A stretch of 64,000 bases of DNA, taken from NCBI GenBank assembly GCA_037576215.1, contig JBANDB010000021.1, positions 496,001 to 560,000 of the forward strand. Reading direction: 5' to 3'. The notes below the pieces were generated by a model. The model was given only the letters and a program-made list of their open reading frames with translations. It was not told the DNA's origin and made no database searches. Below are positions 1 to 10,243 of this stretch, in pieces. The DNA comes from Armillaria gallica (lineage: Eukaryota > Basidiomycota > Agaricomycetes > Agaricales > Physalacriaceae). The translations under genes and the position numbers were made by a program. Position 1 is the first letter of the stretch. Every line of letters begins with the position of its first letter.

Positions 1-981
1 TAGTTCCTCGAAAATCTGGAAGAACTTGTCGCCGTCCTTGTGCTCTGACTGCCTCAGCTTGTCCCACTGCGCATACCTTAGCTGCGAGTCAGCATCCTTC
101 CAGAATCTTTTGTTGAGTTCCAACTGGAACTCGTCGTATGTTGGATACTTTTGTTCGCCGTCCGCCGTCTTTCCTATGACTTTAGCACACAACTGCCACC
201 ATCTTCCAGCGTCTCCTGCGAGTCGAGAGACGCAGAAGATGACCTTGTGCGGGTGGTGGTGGAAGTGCCGGTTAAAGACATCGAAGTGCAACTCACACTT
301 TAGGAAGAAGCGAGCGATGTCGTCAGAGTCCCCTAGAAAGTCGTCGACCTCTTTCAAGATCTTTGGTTTAAAGTCGTCATAGGGGGCTACCGCTCCAGCT
401 TGTAATTCCCAAGGTATGGGCGGGTCTGGCATTTCAGGAGGTGCCGGGAATCGTGGTAGCATTACCCGTACCGGGGGAGCGGGAGGTGGCTGTGCTGGTA
501 ATCCACCATCTCCACCGCCTCCGCCGGCTCCATGTCCGCCACCGGCAATCGGTGCGTACCCGGGTTGGTACGTTCCTGGTGCCGCTTGCCTGGTGGCGTA
601 AACAAACGTGTTAGTGACTCGGGGAGGTGCTACTGGGGGCTCATCTGGCATTGGTTCCTGGATCTTGATCTCGAGCGTGGCTTCTTCGTAAGGGGGAAAA
701 GTCTCCAATACGGCATCCGGGTGTATCTCGTTCCATAGGAGACGAGCATTTCGCTCCGCCTCATACTGTAAGATCTCGTCGGCTGGGAGATCTGCCTGTC
801 TTCTAATAAAATAATCGTTCCCGGCTTGGGTTTCTCCCCAAGGCACGAAAAATGGTAACTCGTAGGCGAAATAATTATAGATGTCAACATAGTTTGCTTG
901 CCTTAGCAATGTAGGAATAGGAATCGAGGGGTCATCGTTTGTTTGATTATAAAAATTGATGGCATCAGTTAGCGTCATCAT
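1..981 (-). CDS. Ty3/gypsy retrotransposon Gag (5' part, runs off window)
   Basis: Open minus-strand frame from tandem ATGs at 981 and 978 to the window edge, so only the N-terminal ~327 residues are visible. It encodes structural Gag protein. The last ~130 residues read like a Retrotrans_gag domain: a helical stretch with FLGDSDDIARFFLKCELHF, then RLAGDAGRWWQ, then FQLELNKRFWKDAD and QWDKLRQ. A Gly/Pro-rich linker (about residues 150-190) precedes it. No zinc knuckle, protease or RT is in view; these would lie left of position 1. The frame is +1 relative to the upstream ORF and overlaps its last 17 nt, so Gag would need reinitiation, leaky scanning or frameshifting. Family call is by motif recognition. 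Confidence 0.85.
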   Translation of the reverse strand, partial: MMTLTDAINFYNQTNDDPSIPIPTLLRQANYVDIYNYFAYELPFFVPWGETQAGNDYFIRRQADLPADEILQYEAERNARLLWNEIHPDAVLETFPPYEEATLEIKIQEPMPDEPPVAPPRVTNTFVYATRQAAPGTYQPGYAPIAGGGHGAGGGGGDGGLPAQPPPAPPVRVMLPRFPAPPEMPDPPIPWELQAGAVAPYDDFKPKILKEVDDFLGDSDDIARFFLKCELHFDVFNRHFHHHPHKVIFCVSRLAGDAGRWWQLCAKVIGKTADGEQKYPTYDEFQLELNKRFWKDADSQLRYAQWDKLRQSEHKDGDKFFQIFEEL

Positions 982-1915
982 CACTGGGGTAGTAGGGCGA
1001 CTGCCCGCGCGTCTGCTCGGAGGTCGACTCAGGGATTCCGTCGATATTGAGCCTTGGGAAGGGGGTAGGGGGACGTGCCGGTGGGCCACCGACGGTGGTC
1101 GACTCACTGAGCTCCTCTGGTGGGCGCGTGAGCTCGGGCGGTGGCTGTGGTCGCTCCCTGAATCGCTGGGCGAGCTGCTCCCACACACTTGCTCGAGGGG
1201 GTCGGAGGGTAGACCTTCGAGGCTGTGCTCGCCAACCACTGCGCCTGGGGTTTGAGGGGCCGGCGACGGGCTCCTGGACCTGTACAGGCTCGAGTGGCAA
1301 CTCGCTGGTCTGGATAGAATGATGGGGCGAGTTGCGGACGGGAGCGGGGAAGTAGGCGCTGTAGGGAATGTCGAGATTATCCCAGAGCTCGCTGCTGGTG
1401 AAACCGGCTGCGGGTGTTGGAGTATTGGTGGTCGCGACGGGTCGAGGGTTGTGGCCCATGTTTGGTCTCCTCCCGTGGTTGGTTCGGGGGTGTGTGTCGG
1501 GTGAGGGAGTTCGAGGGACAAGCGCGGCATAGTGGGAAGCGGGATACTCGGAGGTGATGATGACCTCTGCTGGACCCCTTCTGGGAGGGGTAATAGAGCT
1601 TCCCTCCGGGAGCGTGGTAGGAATCGACTCAGAAACGTTGACTTCTTCGATGTCGACTCGCTGCCCAGGGAGGTTGTAGATGGCGCCCGGTCGATGTGGT
1701 ATGGGTGCGACGGTTCGGGGTGGCTGCTGCTCGAGCGGGATGCCATTAGTATTATCGGTAGTGACTGTGGAGGTGCGGTGCGCCTCTTCTTGTCGTCGTA
1801 GTTGCAGCTGCCTTGTTCTGTAGCGGAACCTGATGGCAAGAATGAGGGTAAGGGAGACGAAGGTGGCGCTCGGTATTCCTAGTGCGATGGCAATAATCCG
1901 GGCGTCGTCTTCCAT
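965..1915 (-). CDS. Membrane-anchored proline-rich ORF upstream of gag
   Basis: A complete 316-residue ORF between the LTR and gag, on the same strand. Residues about 7-28 form one hydrophobic segment (IIAIALGIPSATFVSLTLIL) followed by RFRYRTRQLQLRRQ, the look of a single-pass anchor with a basic cytoplasmic flank. The remaining ~280 residues are Pro/Ser/Arg-rich and low complexity. Only 28 nt separate its ATG from the primer-binding site, so it would be the first ORF on the element's RNA. Its end overlaps the gag start. I do not recognise the family. It may be an element-specific accessory protein or an N-terminal extension read into Gag by frameshift. Confidence 0.7.
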   Translation of the reverse strand: MEDDARIIAIALGIPSATFVSLTLILAIRFRYRTRQLQLRRQEEAHRTSTVTTDNTNGIPLEQQPPRTVAPIPHRPGAIYNLPGQRVDIEEVNVSESIPTTLPEGSSITPPRRGPAEVIITSEYPASHYAALVPRTPSPDTHPRTNHGRRPNMGHNPRPVATTNTPTPAAGFTSSELWDNLDIPYSAYFPAPVRNSPHHSIQTSELPLEPVQVQEPVAGPSNPRRSGWRAQPRRSTLRPPRASVWEQLAQRFRERPQPPPELTRPPEELSESTTVGGPPARPPTPFPRLNIDGIPESTSEQTRGQSPYYPSDDDAN

Positions 1916-1943
1916 GGGAATTCTGAGGCAGAATCAGTAAAGG

Positions 1944-1956
1944 AGCTTTGAGCTAA
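1944..1956 (-). promoter_or_regulatory. Self-complementary primer-binding site
   Basis: The minus-strand sequence directly after the LTR reads TTAGCTCAAAGCT, a perfect 13-nt complement of LTR positions 2103-2115 on the same strand. It does not look like a tRNA 3' end (no TGG start). The arrangement matches self-primed Tf1/sushi-type elements, where the RNA 5' end anneals to the PBS. Confidence 0.65.
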
Positions 1957-1957
1957 T

Positions 1958-2479
1958 TGTAAGACCCGAACTTCAATCAAAGGTGAATAGATCGGCTGTA
2001 TCGCGTTCGTACAGTCACTGTCTAGCCCTTGTGATGATTGACGCCCAAGACTCACTTTAGAAGCTCTTAGCAGAGAAGGAGTGGGTTCGGTATGAATAAA
2101 CTTTAGCTCAAAGCTAGGGAAATACAGGCTTTGAGTAAGCTACTTATATAGTAAAGTGAGGGTCTGTAAATGGTACTAAGAGGTGACTACCGTGTTAGAA
2201 AGTGAATAAGCCAAATACACGGTAGCCGAGAATAAGGCGTGCTCAGCACGAATAATACGTGTCCAGCACGTATTTAGCACACACGGCGACACGTCAGGCA
2301 CACGGGTCGTTGATACCCCTTTGTCGAGTACACGTCAACCGAGCTGTGACGTGATAGCGATGTGAAGATTTATGAAGACTCTTCGAGAGTCGCGGGTCTA
2401 AAGATCGTGGGTGAGTAAGCATCTTATCTTATCTTCCAAAGATTAGATAAGATGTCTTGAAAACGAATAAATCGTAACA
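1958..2479 (-). repeat. 5' LTR of the Ty3/gypsy element
   Basis: On the minus strand the 522-bp block starts TGTTACGATT and ends GGTCTTACA, giving TG...CA ends with short inverted terminal repeats. It is followed at once by the putative primer-binding site and the element ORFs. It contains a TATA box and a stem-loop formed by TTAGCTCAAAGC and GCTTTGAGTAAGC. The partner 3' LTR is outside the window, so LTR identity and target-site duplication cannot be checked. The bases just outside are CTCGA. Confidence 0.75.
2143..2150 (-). promoter_or_regulatory. TATA box in the LTR
   Basis: TATATAAG on the minus strand. Thirty-odd nt downstream (about 2116-2120) is the expected RNA start, which coincides with the AGCTTTGAGCTAA segment complementary to the primer-binding site. 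Confidence 0.6.
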
Positions 2480-2847
2480 CTCGAGCTTCGCAGACATTGT
2501 TTCGAGACTGATTTCCTCTTCTGCTACTTTCTGGGATACCAGACAGGAAGAACTGAGAATTCGTTCTCTTACAAAGAGAAACTTCTCTAATGAACCAAGG
2601 TTCGCATAGAAGACACAGCGTCCTGGCTTTCCAAATCCCAGGAACCTGCGACAAACCTCCTTCTGGTCCTTAACACAAAAGCTCTCCGGAAATATGATAG
2701 CTCCTGTTATTGTGTTGCTATTTTCTTAGGATGGTGGTCAGGCATTTCCAGCTTTCATTCTTGCCATTGTCTTCCAGTTGAATCTGACGTCTTGCATGGA
2801 TGTCGAGAAAGAATTCAGTTGTGTTCATCATAGAGAACATGATTCAG
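2480..2847. other. No gene recognised
   Basis: Sequence between the LTR and the first MITE. Only short open frames without family resemblance or convincing splice sites are present. Confidence 0.5.
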
Positions 2848-3215
2848 TAGGGATGCCCACCATACCCGTACATACAGTGGATACGGGTACCGTATATACG
2901 GGCCCATACCCGTACCATCGGCGGTCTGAAAACCAATTTTTACAGCCATATTTGTACAGGTACCATACGGGTAGGCCAAATTTGCGCCAATATCTGTTCT
3001 TTTTGGTATGTAATGAGTTAGATTAATGAAACGAATCGTTTTAGCTATAAAACTCACCTGCCCTAGGACATCATGCTCCTCTATGACCTCCATATACAGA
3101 GTACAGTACGGGATACGGGCCAAACCCGTACTGTACCGTCGACGCTCTTTTACCTTACGGTGTACGGCCATAACTCATATGGCCATAACTGTATACGGTA
3201 CGGTGGGCATCCCTA
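2848..3215. mobile_element. hAT-type MITE with intact 8-bp target duplication
   Basis: Terminal inverted repeats TAGGGATGCCCACC at both ends, imperfect for about 15 nt more. Both sides are flanked by the 8-bp direct repeat TGATTCAG (2840-2847 and 3216-3223). An 8-bp duplication and TAGGG ends are hallmarks of the hAT superfamily. The 368-bp body has no transposase and is rich in sub-terminal ACCCGTAC/ACGGGTA motifs, likely transposase-binding repeats. Confidence 0.88.
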
Positions 3216-3307
3216 TGATTCAGACTACTAACACATCTTTTTCTTGCCGGAGCTGCTTGGATAGCTCTTAGAAATTCACGCGATGTTACCCTTTCAGGCA
3301 TTCAACC

Positions 3308-3633
3308 GTGGTTCCTTCTTTGAGTCTCTGGGTTCTCCTTTCTCTTGCCTTGTCATCTGTTTCCGCTTCACCGCTGGAGGAATCTGTTCTTCATCGGCGC
3401 CAGTCAATAACCCAGGATCTCATGCCTGAGCAGGTTGCTCCTTACAGGCCGTACACTTACTATGCTGGTGTGGCTGGCTGTCAGCCATCAACGATGTTGA
3501 ACTGGACCTGTGGCAGTGAGCAGACAATGACTTTGTGTGTTAATAGTATTGATCGCCGGTCTACATAGTTCCTTGTGAGGCCAACCCTGACTTTATACCC
3601 CTTGCATCCGGGGGCAACTTATTTGTTCATTAG
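3308..3633 (+). pseudogene. Class-3 lipase, N-terminal relic
   Basis: Reads as the start of a secreted fungal class-3 (alpha/beta hydrolase) lipase: a signal peptide (SLWVLLSLALSSVSA), a KR-like site (LHRRQS), then PYTYYAGVAGCQPSTMLNW and, after an intron at 3516-3568, PCEANPDFIPLASGGN. The catalytic Ser/Asp/His part is missing. The coding stretch ends at a TAG (3631-3633) beside a GTATTG hexamer repeat (about 3633-3656). The expected start codon is GTG in context ACCGTGG, consistent with loss of an ATG. Family assignment is from remembered lipase N-termini. I am confident it is non-functional. Confidence 0.65.
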
Positions 3634-3835
3634 GTATTGGTATTGGTATTGGTACTGGCACAAGGTCCCAACAAGGAACGGCTGGGTCCACAGCCCTGCA
3701 ATGGCGTGCCATGTGCTGTGGCCACAAGGTTCACGCTGGTTTAAGCACACTATTGAGTGCGTCTTGCGGATTAGAGTATCTTTAGGTCCTTACGACAGAA
3801 TAATCATAGGGGGATGTCGATAGTGTGATATCAGT

Positions 3836-4098
3836 AATACTGTTCGATTTTGACCGTTAATTCACGTAACGCGTAATGGGACCCTGTGAAGTGAAGCTCC
3901 CGGTAATTCGTAATGCATAACAGGCCCTTCTGAGAGGTAGTATTGGCCTAATTTGGGCATTTTTGGCAGCTGGCTAGCACCGGAGACACTATATATGGTA
4001 ATTTCTCATCATATTTCAGTGAATGAAGCTATGGTAATTTGCCTATAAAGCATAACACGTAACACCCCATGAAGCTACGGTCGAAATCGAACAGTATT
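3836..4098. mobile_element. MITE-like element with 21-bp inverted repeats
   Basis: Positions 3836-3856 (starts AATACTGTTCGATTT) and 4078-4098 are inverted copies with one mismatch. The 263-bp interior is AT-rich, non-coding and carries further imperfect CACGTAAC/GTAATG repeats. No clear target-site duplication is visible, so the superfamily is undetermined. Confidence 0.6.
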
Positions 4099-4334
4099 CC
4101 TCATTTCGTCAAAATCCATTGATTCCAATTCAATAGCTGACGTTGCCTACATCAACCCACCGCCTTCGACATCGCAAAAGCCCAGATAGTGACACGAGTC
4201 ACGTGATCGAGAATCACTCCAGAAACTCCGGCATTTCGGCCCGGAACTAAAATATTTTTGGAGAAGGTTACCAGTCGCAACCTTCGCACCTTCTTTGCCT
4301 TCTGGTTCCACAAGTCCCACGACTCTTCATTATT

Positions 4335-7300
4335 ATGCTCGCCCCATCTGCAGCTGCCTTGAAGGAAAATGCCAGTCAGTTGTTCAAAGAAGCAAAATTC
4401 GACGAGTGCGTATCTCTCGGATTTCCTCGCTTCCAACTTATCTTTCGTCTCAGAGCGGCAGAAAAATATCGGCAGGTATGGAGCAAGCCCTTTGCTTCTA
4501 ACATTCTCGGCTGACTTGAAGAAAAACTTTACAGGCTGAAGAAATAAGTTCTTGTGATGCTGTATATCCCTCTAATCTAAGTGCTGCCTTGTATGAGCTC
4601 GGAGATTATTCTGGGAGCTTCGAAGCCATCTGTCGAGCTGTGCAAAAATTGGATCGTAGTCCTAATCTGCACCAGCGCCTCTCCCCGTGAATGGCGAAAT
4701 GTCTTATCTATGGCTCTCGGACTGATACCATTTCGAATGAGTTAATCTCTCAAAATACCTTTGCTATCGAGATGCTGGAATCGACGTCCCAGGAGTGGGG
4801 GAATTGGCGGAGTATAGAAAGGGAAAAGTCCGGCGTTTTAGCTGCCGCGCGATTGAGGCTTGTCGAACTGCCGAAGTCAAAGTCTGATCCGTACGTATTT
4901 TTTTAAAACCCAAATCGCTATTCCCTTGACTCCCCTGATAGTCACCCGGGCCTCGAATATTTCAAGGTTAGCGAGACGTGATTTCTGCTTGCGAAGGCTT
5001 TTATTTTACTGGGCCCGCTGTAGATTGGGCATGATATCCCCATGTCATTGACCGATCCATGGGGTACTCAACAAGACGAAAACCCGCTCGTACTGAATCA
5101 ACTTTCGCTCTTGAGGATTTCAAAGTTGGCATTCTTTTTTGGTGGCTGCGGGGACGGTGAGCCAGCTCCCTTCTACTTTGTTCACGACTAATCTATCTCG
5201 CTCTGCTAGCCCGGCATGTTTTTGGAACACTGATCAGTCTACACAAATCATTTACGCAACTTGGGAAAAACAAGAAGAAGCATTTTCGAGCACATCTAAC
5301 TCTTCTTGACATCCATCCAACGACGCTGGCTCGCGATCTGGTTCTCTTTGTGCTCATGGATGATTTGATTGCGAGTCGCAATTCTGAAGAAGACGAGGCA
5401 GAAATCAAAGCTACCTTATTCTACACTTATTTTGGTGTCCTCATGCCCTCGTACTGTCACCACAGGTCAGCATCATTCCTCTATCCCCACAGATGCTAGC
5501 TCATCCGCGTTCAAGATTTCAATCTGTTGTCAAAAGACTAATCAACGAGTTGCAAGCGACTCCTCTTACAGTTCCTGCCTGGATACACGTTGACGCGGGA
5601 GCTATACAAAGAATCGTGCGCTCCTTGACATTCTGGCGAGACGGACTGTCCGGTAAGACCGTCGACGGTATGCTGGCCCGTCATGTCTTCAGCCTGCACA
5701 CGCAAAAAGTGGAGCCGAATCCGGATCTCCCTCCCGACGTAATGGCTAAATACGGCGATCGAGATCTACGTGGACTCAAGCATGAGCGGGCGATTCATAT
5801 CGGAGACGTGATGACCGATGACGAGGTCATACAGCTGGTTGGAAGTACCTTCGCTCAGCCGTGTCCGAGGCAAAGCGATCCTTTCGGTCGAGATATATGG
5901 CTCGGGAAGGCTCGTGAGTGCGTGTACAGGGCTATGTGCAAAGACGTTGAATCAGGAACTGGATGGGTGTCTCTCAATGCGCACCGGGAAGAGAAGTGGT
6001 ATAACAAGATGTCTGTGTTTATACCTCCAACCATCCTGTTAAAGCGACACGATGGTTTCGAGAGGATTTGGAAGACGATCAAGGACAATTCTTCCACGGA
6101 CAGCGCCGACGGCGATCTCTTTAAAAAAGTTTGTTTTGATGATTATCATGACAGCTGACTGGTATTTGACCTTGCTTATAGGTCAAGGCGGACATCAGTT
6201 TGTCTTGGAAGCCCAATCCATCACTCTTCGTACGTATACTGACCGGGTCCAATTCTACCTTTTCTAACGTGCCTGTCAGGACCGCGATATCAATGAAGAA
6301 GGCACAGACTATCCGACGATGGACGGCAATCCTTTTGGTCCAATTCGCCATTTCTAATGGTTCGGTGTGAACAGCAATCTCCTGACGATAGTGGATCGTA
6401 ACAATCCTGCCATTTCGATTGCGATGTTTTTCTTCGATGCTGTGGTGAACGCTATTAAAGATATGCGGGGACACCTTAAACTTGAATTCTTACTGGGAGA
6501 TGTCTCACAACAGCTAACGAAAATCAATTTCGATACAGATAGCTCAAGACCAATGGACTTCCCAAAGACTTTTACTCGTATGTGGCTGAGCAACGTTCCG
6601 CCAAACGTTGAAATCTGCGAGCCACAGGCGACTGTTGCAGCCAATTGTTTGCTGAATAGAGGACTATGGCCCGATGATGATACCTACTGTCACACGTAAG
6701 CTCAGCACGTTTTACTACCTCAGCTTGGGCTGCACTTTACAAAACCCCAGTTATACCCTTCTCACCGCTGAGGAGCTCCCAAAGTTCCTTGGGTGTCATG
6801 CTATCTCGATGTCGCCTTACACGAGAATAGTCCTTGCTCCTCGCGCACTCCCAATGCCACTAAAAGAACTTGCCTCCCGAAATGAACTCACCACCTGGCT
6901 TACGCGCATTTTTCTGTGCACCATCCGACCCGGGTATTCACTGCTGACGCCATGCCTCGTTCATTACCCCAACAGCCTTGGCGTGTTTGTCGATCTCCTC
7001 CTACATCTCCATAAAGTAGGCTTCCCACCTCACTGGTTGACGGACTTCCTTGGACGTGTCCTGTCGAGTGACTTGGTGACTGACATCGCGCCGTACCTGG
7101 GGCCTTTCCCCATTCCCCTAAAGGAACGTACACGTCGAGTACCTATGCGTCGAATAAACTTGGATCCTTGGTGCATGGAATTGAATACTATCCTAGCGGA
7201 AGGCTACGAGGCGTTGCCGTTTCCTGTCCTCCTTTCGTTGCCCTGTGATATTGGGGTGTTTGAGGTCAGTGTGCCGACTGAGGTGTATCCGCGCTCGTCG

Positions 7301-7684
7301 ATTCTGGATGTCATGGCGCTCGTGTTCTATAATCCCAGGGTGTCTATGGTGGAAGACCTGTTATACAGTATTGATGATATCCTAGAGGGCACGAGAGTGG
7401 CGCCGCTACATATACTTACTGCGGCAGTTGCGATCGATTTGCGCCGCAACGGAGTCATCAAGTGGCGAATGAGCAGGGAGAGTGTTCATTCGATGAAGCG
7501 AGAACGTTGGGCTTTCGCGGTTTTTCGTACAGACAAATACTGTCCTGGTGGGTTATCACTTCAAGACCATGGAGTACGATGGCTGCTTTTTTGTATTAGC
7601 TGCCGGGCCCTTTTCCGCTTCGCGGTGGATGGAGATCGCAAGCGGCCAGTGACGCATTCATTTGAAGGCTTCAGAACCAAATGA
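4335..7684 (+). pseudogene. TPR-like/DUF4470 protein gene with two in-frame stops
   Basis: Multi-exon gene of the basidiomycete family combining a TPR-like N-terminus with a DUF4470 domain (the domain also found at the N-terminus of DNAAF3). Exons deduced: 4335-4475, 4535-4890, 4942-4966, 5024-5156, 5210-5465, 5516-6126, 6182-6229, 6280-~6698 and ~6752 onward. The DUF4470 signature FFFGGCGD|ARHVFGTL spans the 5157-5209 intron, followed by HLTLLDIHPTTLARDL and later FTRMWLSNVP and ELTTWLTRI. Splice sites are all usable, but TGA at 4688 (where the family has a codon in RLAKALCHG-like sequence) and TAA at 6355 interrupt the frame. Probably a recent pseudogene; sequencing error or a diverged allele is possible. 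Function of the family is unknown. Confidence 0.6.
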
Positions 7685-8034
7685 AGGTATATATGGTTTG
7701 GTGTGAAGGTCAAGTAATGAACATAGATAAATTTCAATATCTTACGCACTTCGTTTTCCTCATGACAACTCTTGTTTTCTACGCTTACGAAGGTCATCGA
7801 CCGTAACCACGACAGTCGATTGCCTTATTGCTGGTATATTCGCTTGCTAGACCAGCGAAAAATCGGGAGCGGTCGAGGAGACCTACAGTACTACTTCTGA
7901 CACACCAGCATTGGAATGAAGGCTAATGAAGTGGGGTGACCGTCAAATTCCTTAGTCCGTCAGTCTTTTGCTTCGTCCGCTCCGTGAGAAGAGTGTGAAT
8001 AGATTCGCTCTACCGTATACAACATATAACATTT
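7685..8034. other. Intergenic, convergent 3' ends
   Basis: Lies between the 3' ends of the DUF4470 gene (+) and the kinase gene (-). Only short frames; presumably 3' UTRs and terminators. Confidence 0.5.
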
Positions 8035-9683
8035 TTAATTAGAATTAAGCCATCGATGGCTCAACAGCTCCTCAGCACCCGCACGTTCGTTCGGTTCAAT
8101 AGTCAACATCCTACGCATGAAATCCAAACAATTTGGAGACAGCGTCAGAGCACCACCACTCTGCTCCTCCACCAACGCTTCCAAAGATGTCTTGGGGAAT
8201 AAGTCCTTGTGTCGAAGGGATCCTGTACAAGAAGGTAAGCACGACTTGAATGCTATACGGAAATTCGGTCTCACCGTCTTCATTGAACCACGCCCCGCTC
8301 AATCGGCTGCGGTTCCGGAGGCTAGCGGGGAACTCGCCCAAGCCCTGCACCTGGTAGGCGGGGAGAAACAGGGGATCACAACGAACGGGGAACAGAGGCT
8401 TCCCGACGAGCATACCATACAACTATACAAAGTGAGCTTATTTCAATGGTAGAGAAAGGGGACGGTACCATGCAACCGGCGCTCCATATGTCAACCGATT
8501 TACCCCAGCCAGCATGTAGAGCCACCTCTGGGGGACGTATGCCGACGGGACAAACCGCCTGGGTAAAGTGTTCGTCGGTTTTGTCTGCGTAACAAGCTTC
8601 CGGGTATATATTAGCGTGGTCGACGATGACAATACTCTGATACACTAACCGACACCAAAGTCTATCAGTTTGAAGTTAAGCGGGCCCCACGCCTTGGGGC
8701 CTCCATCGAGATTGGGCACGAATGGGGTACTTTGTGTTATGCTGACCGGTGTATCGTTATCCGCGGATACGGGAAATGTGTGCTGCTGGGTACGGATTAG
8801 AGTGCCCAAACCTTCCTTGGGGACCGTGTCTCGTGGGACTGTCACTACGACGTTAGTAATTTTGACGTCTAAGTAAATGTTAGAAATAGCACGAGAATGA
8901 AAAACGAAAGACCCACCCGTGTGTATGATTATGCAGTCGTTGTGAACATAGTCGAGCGCAGAGAGCACGTCCCGCATGACGAGTTTCGCGCCGTATTCTG
9001 GTACTCTATTCCCAGTGAAGCATACCTCAGCTAGGGAGAGTAGGTTACATATAGCCATTTCGGTCACGATGCATAGGTGTTTTCCATGAGGTCCGTCAAT
9101 GTAAAACGAGTCGGTGAGGTGGACTATGTGGGAGTATACAACGTGGCTGGGGTTTTGGTGGCGCAAGTGTCGAAAGTACTCGAGCTCGTGGAGTTCTGGC
9201 GCTTGCGATGCCTCATCTGGGTATGTGTCAAATTAGAAGTAATGAGACGGTATTGCTTAGGAGCGCACCAGTCATAATCTTGAGGGCTACATCACTGCAT
9301 AGGGTATTAGTCGCAAATTCTTTATGCAAGGTTCAGACTTGCATGTTTGCTTCATTGTCACGGGCGAGCCAGACAGTTGAATATTCTCCCCATCCCAATT
9401 TGCCGGTGATCGTATACCTTCCACCCACATATTCGTTGCCTACCTGAGTGGGGTGGTAGCCGCTAGGTCTATATCCGTTTTTATTCTCTTCGTGGCGGGT
9501 CCACGCAGGCGAAGGCTCGGTGGAGGGCTCATCCTTGACGGCGGTATCTTCTTCGTCGGCAGTATTGTGAGCTGCCGTTACCGAAGAGACAAGGGATCTG
9601 CTTCTTGGAAAAGAGACCATGAGTGTAGATAGTTGCGGGGGTCTTCGAATGATCCTCAGAGAGGAGAGAAGAAGCCTTTGCAT
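8035..9683 (-). CDS. SRPK-type serine/threonine protein kinase
   Basis: Complete kinase of the SR-protein kinase type, which phosphorylates Arg/Ser-rich splicing factors. Seven exons give 449 residues: 9343-9683, 9269-9294, 8917-9216, 8650-8868, 8469-8596, 8275-8422, 8035-8222. Visible motifs in order: GNEYVGGRYTITGKLGWGEYS (glycine loop), VALKIM (ATP lysine), HTDVKITNVV (catalytic loop; HTD replaces HRD as in SRPKs), KLIDFGVA (DFG) and PPEVAL (APE). The intron before VALKIM must use a GC donor (GCAAGT at 9342) to keep frame, and the lysine sits in a 26-nt exon. Start at 9683 is the first in-frame ATG; Met21 is an alternative. The N-terminus has a mitochondrial-presequence-like Arg/Ser composition, weak evidence only. 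Confidence 0.85.
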
Positions 9684-10243
9684 TTAGCAAAATTCAAGCC
9701 GAGCCGTCTTTATATTTGGGTACTTATGAGTATTTGGAGTGGTTTTGACACCCAGATTTCCACCTGTTTTTTGAAGGAATCAACGGATGCTCATTGGCAA
9801 GAAAGCGTTAGAAGCCCAATATTCCGTGATTCTGTTAGTGGGAGGAAGAACTGAAAAGGGGTCTGATGGAAAATATCTCGCCTATTGCCGGATCCACCCG
9901 CCGTCCCGATATGGGCATCACCGCCTATCTTGAGTCATCTCACTTCTTCTCTCCTATTTATTTGGGGATTCATGCTCATTCAGACTCCTCTTTCTTTCTG
10001 TGAACATGTAAAAGTACGAAATCTCCAATCACAAGTCGAGCCAGGAATCGTAGCTTTCGCACCTGCAATTTTAGAGCAACAAGGAACGCCGACGACTATT
10101 TTGGGTCTAGGACGGCGGATCGGCCCGGCTCTCCTGCCAAGACCCAAAACGGACCCTGGAACCCCCTATCTCCATCTTTCTTCGTTGCGCCCATCATCCT
10201 TGTCGTTCTCGACAGCACCATACGCTCTTTAACAGCCGCCACC
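9684..10243. other. Divergent upstream region of kinase and small membrane gene
   Basis: No recognised coding sequence. A frame at 9885-10232 ends just before the next ATG and is probably 5' leader. The leader ends with GCCGCCACCATGA, a very strong start context. Confidence 0.45.

Noticed and set aside
956..1801. Long plus-strand open frames opposite the retrotransposon ORF
   Set aside because: They are antisense shadows of the Pro/Arg-rich minus-strand ORF.
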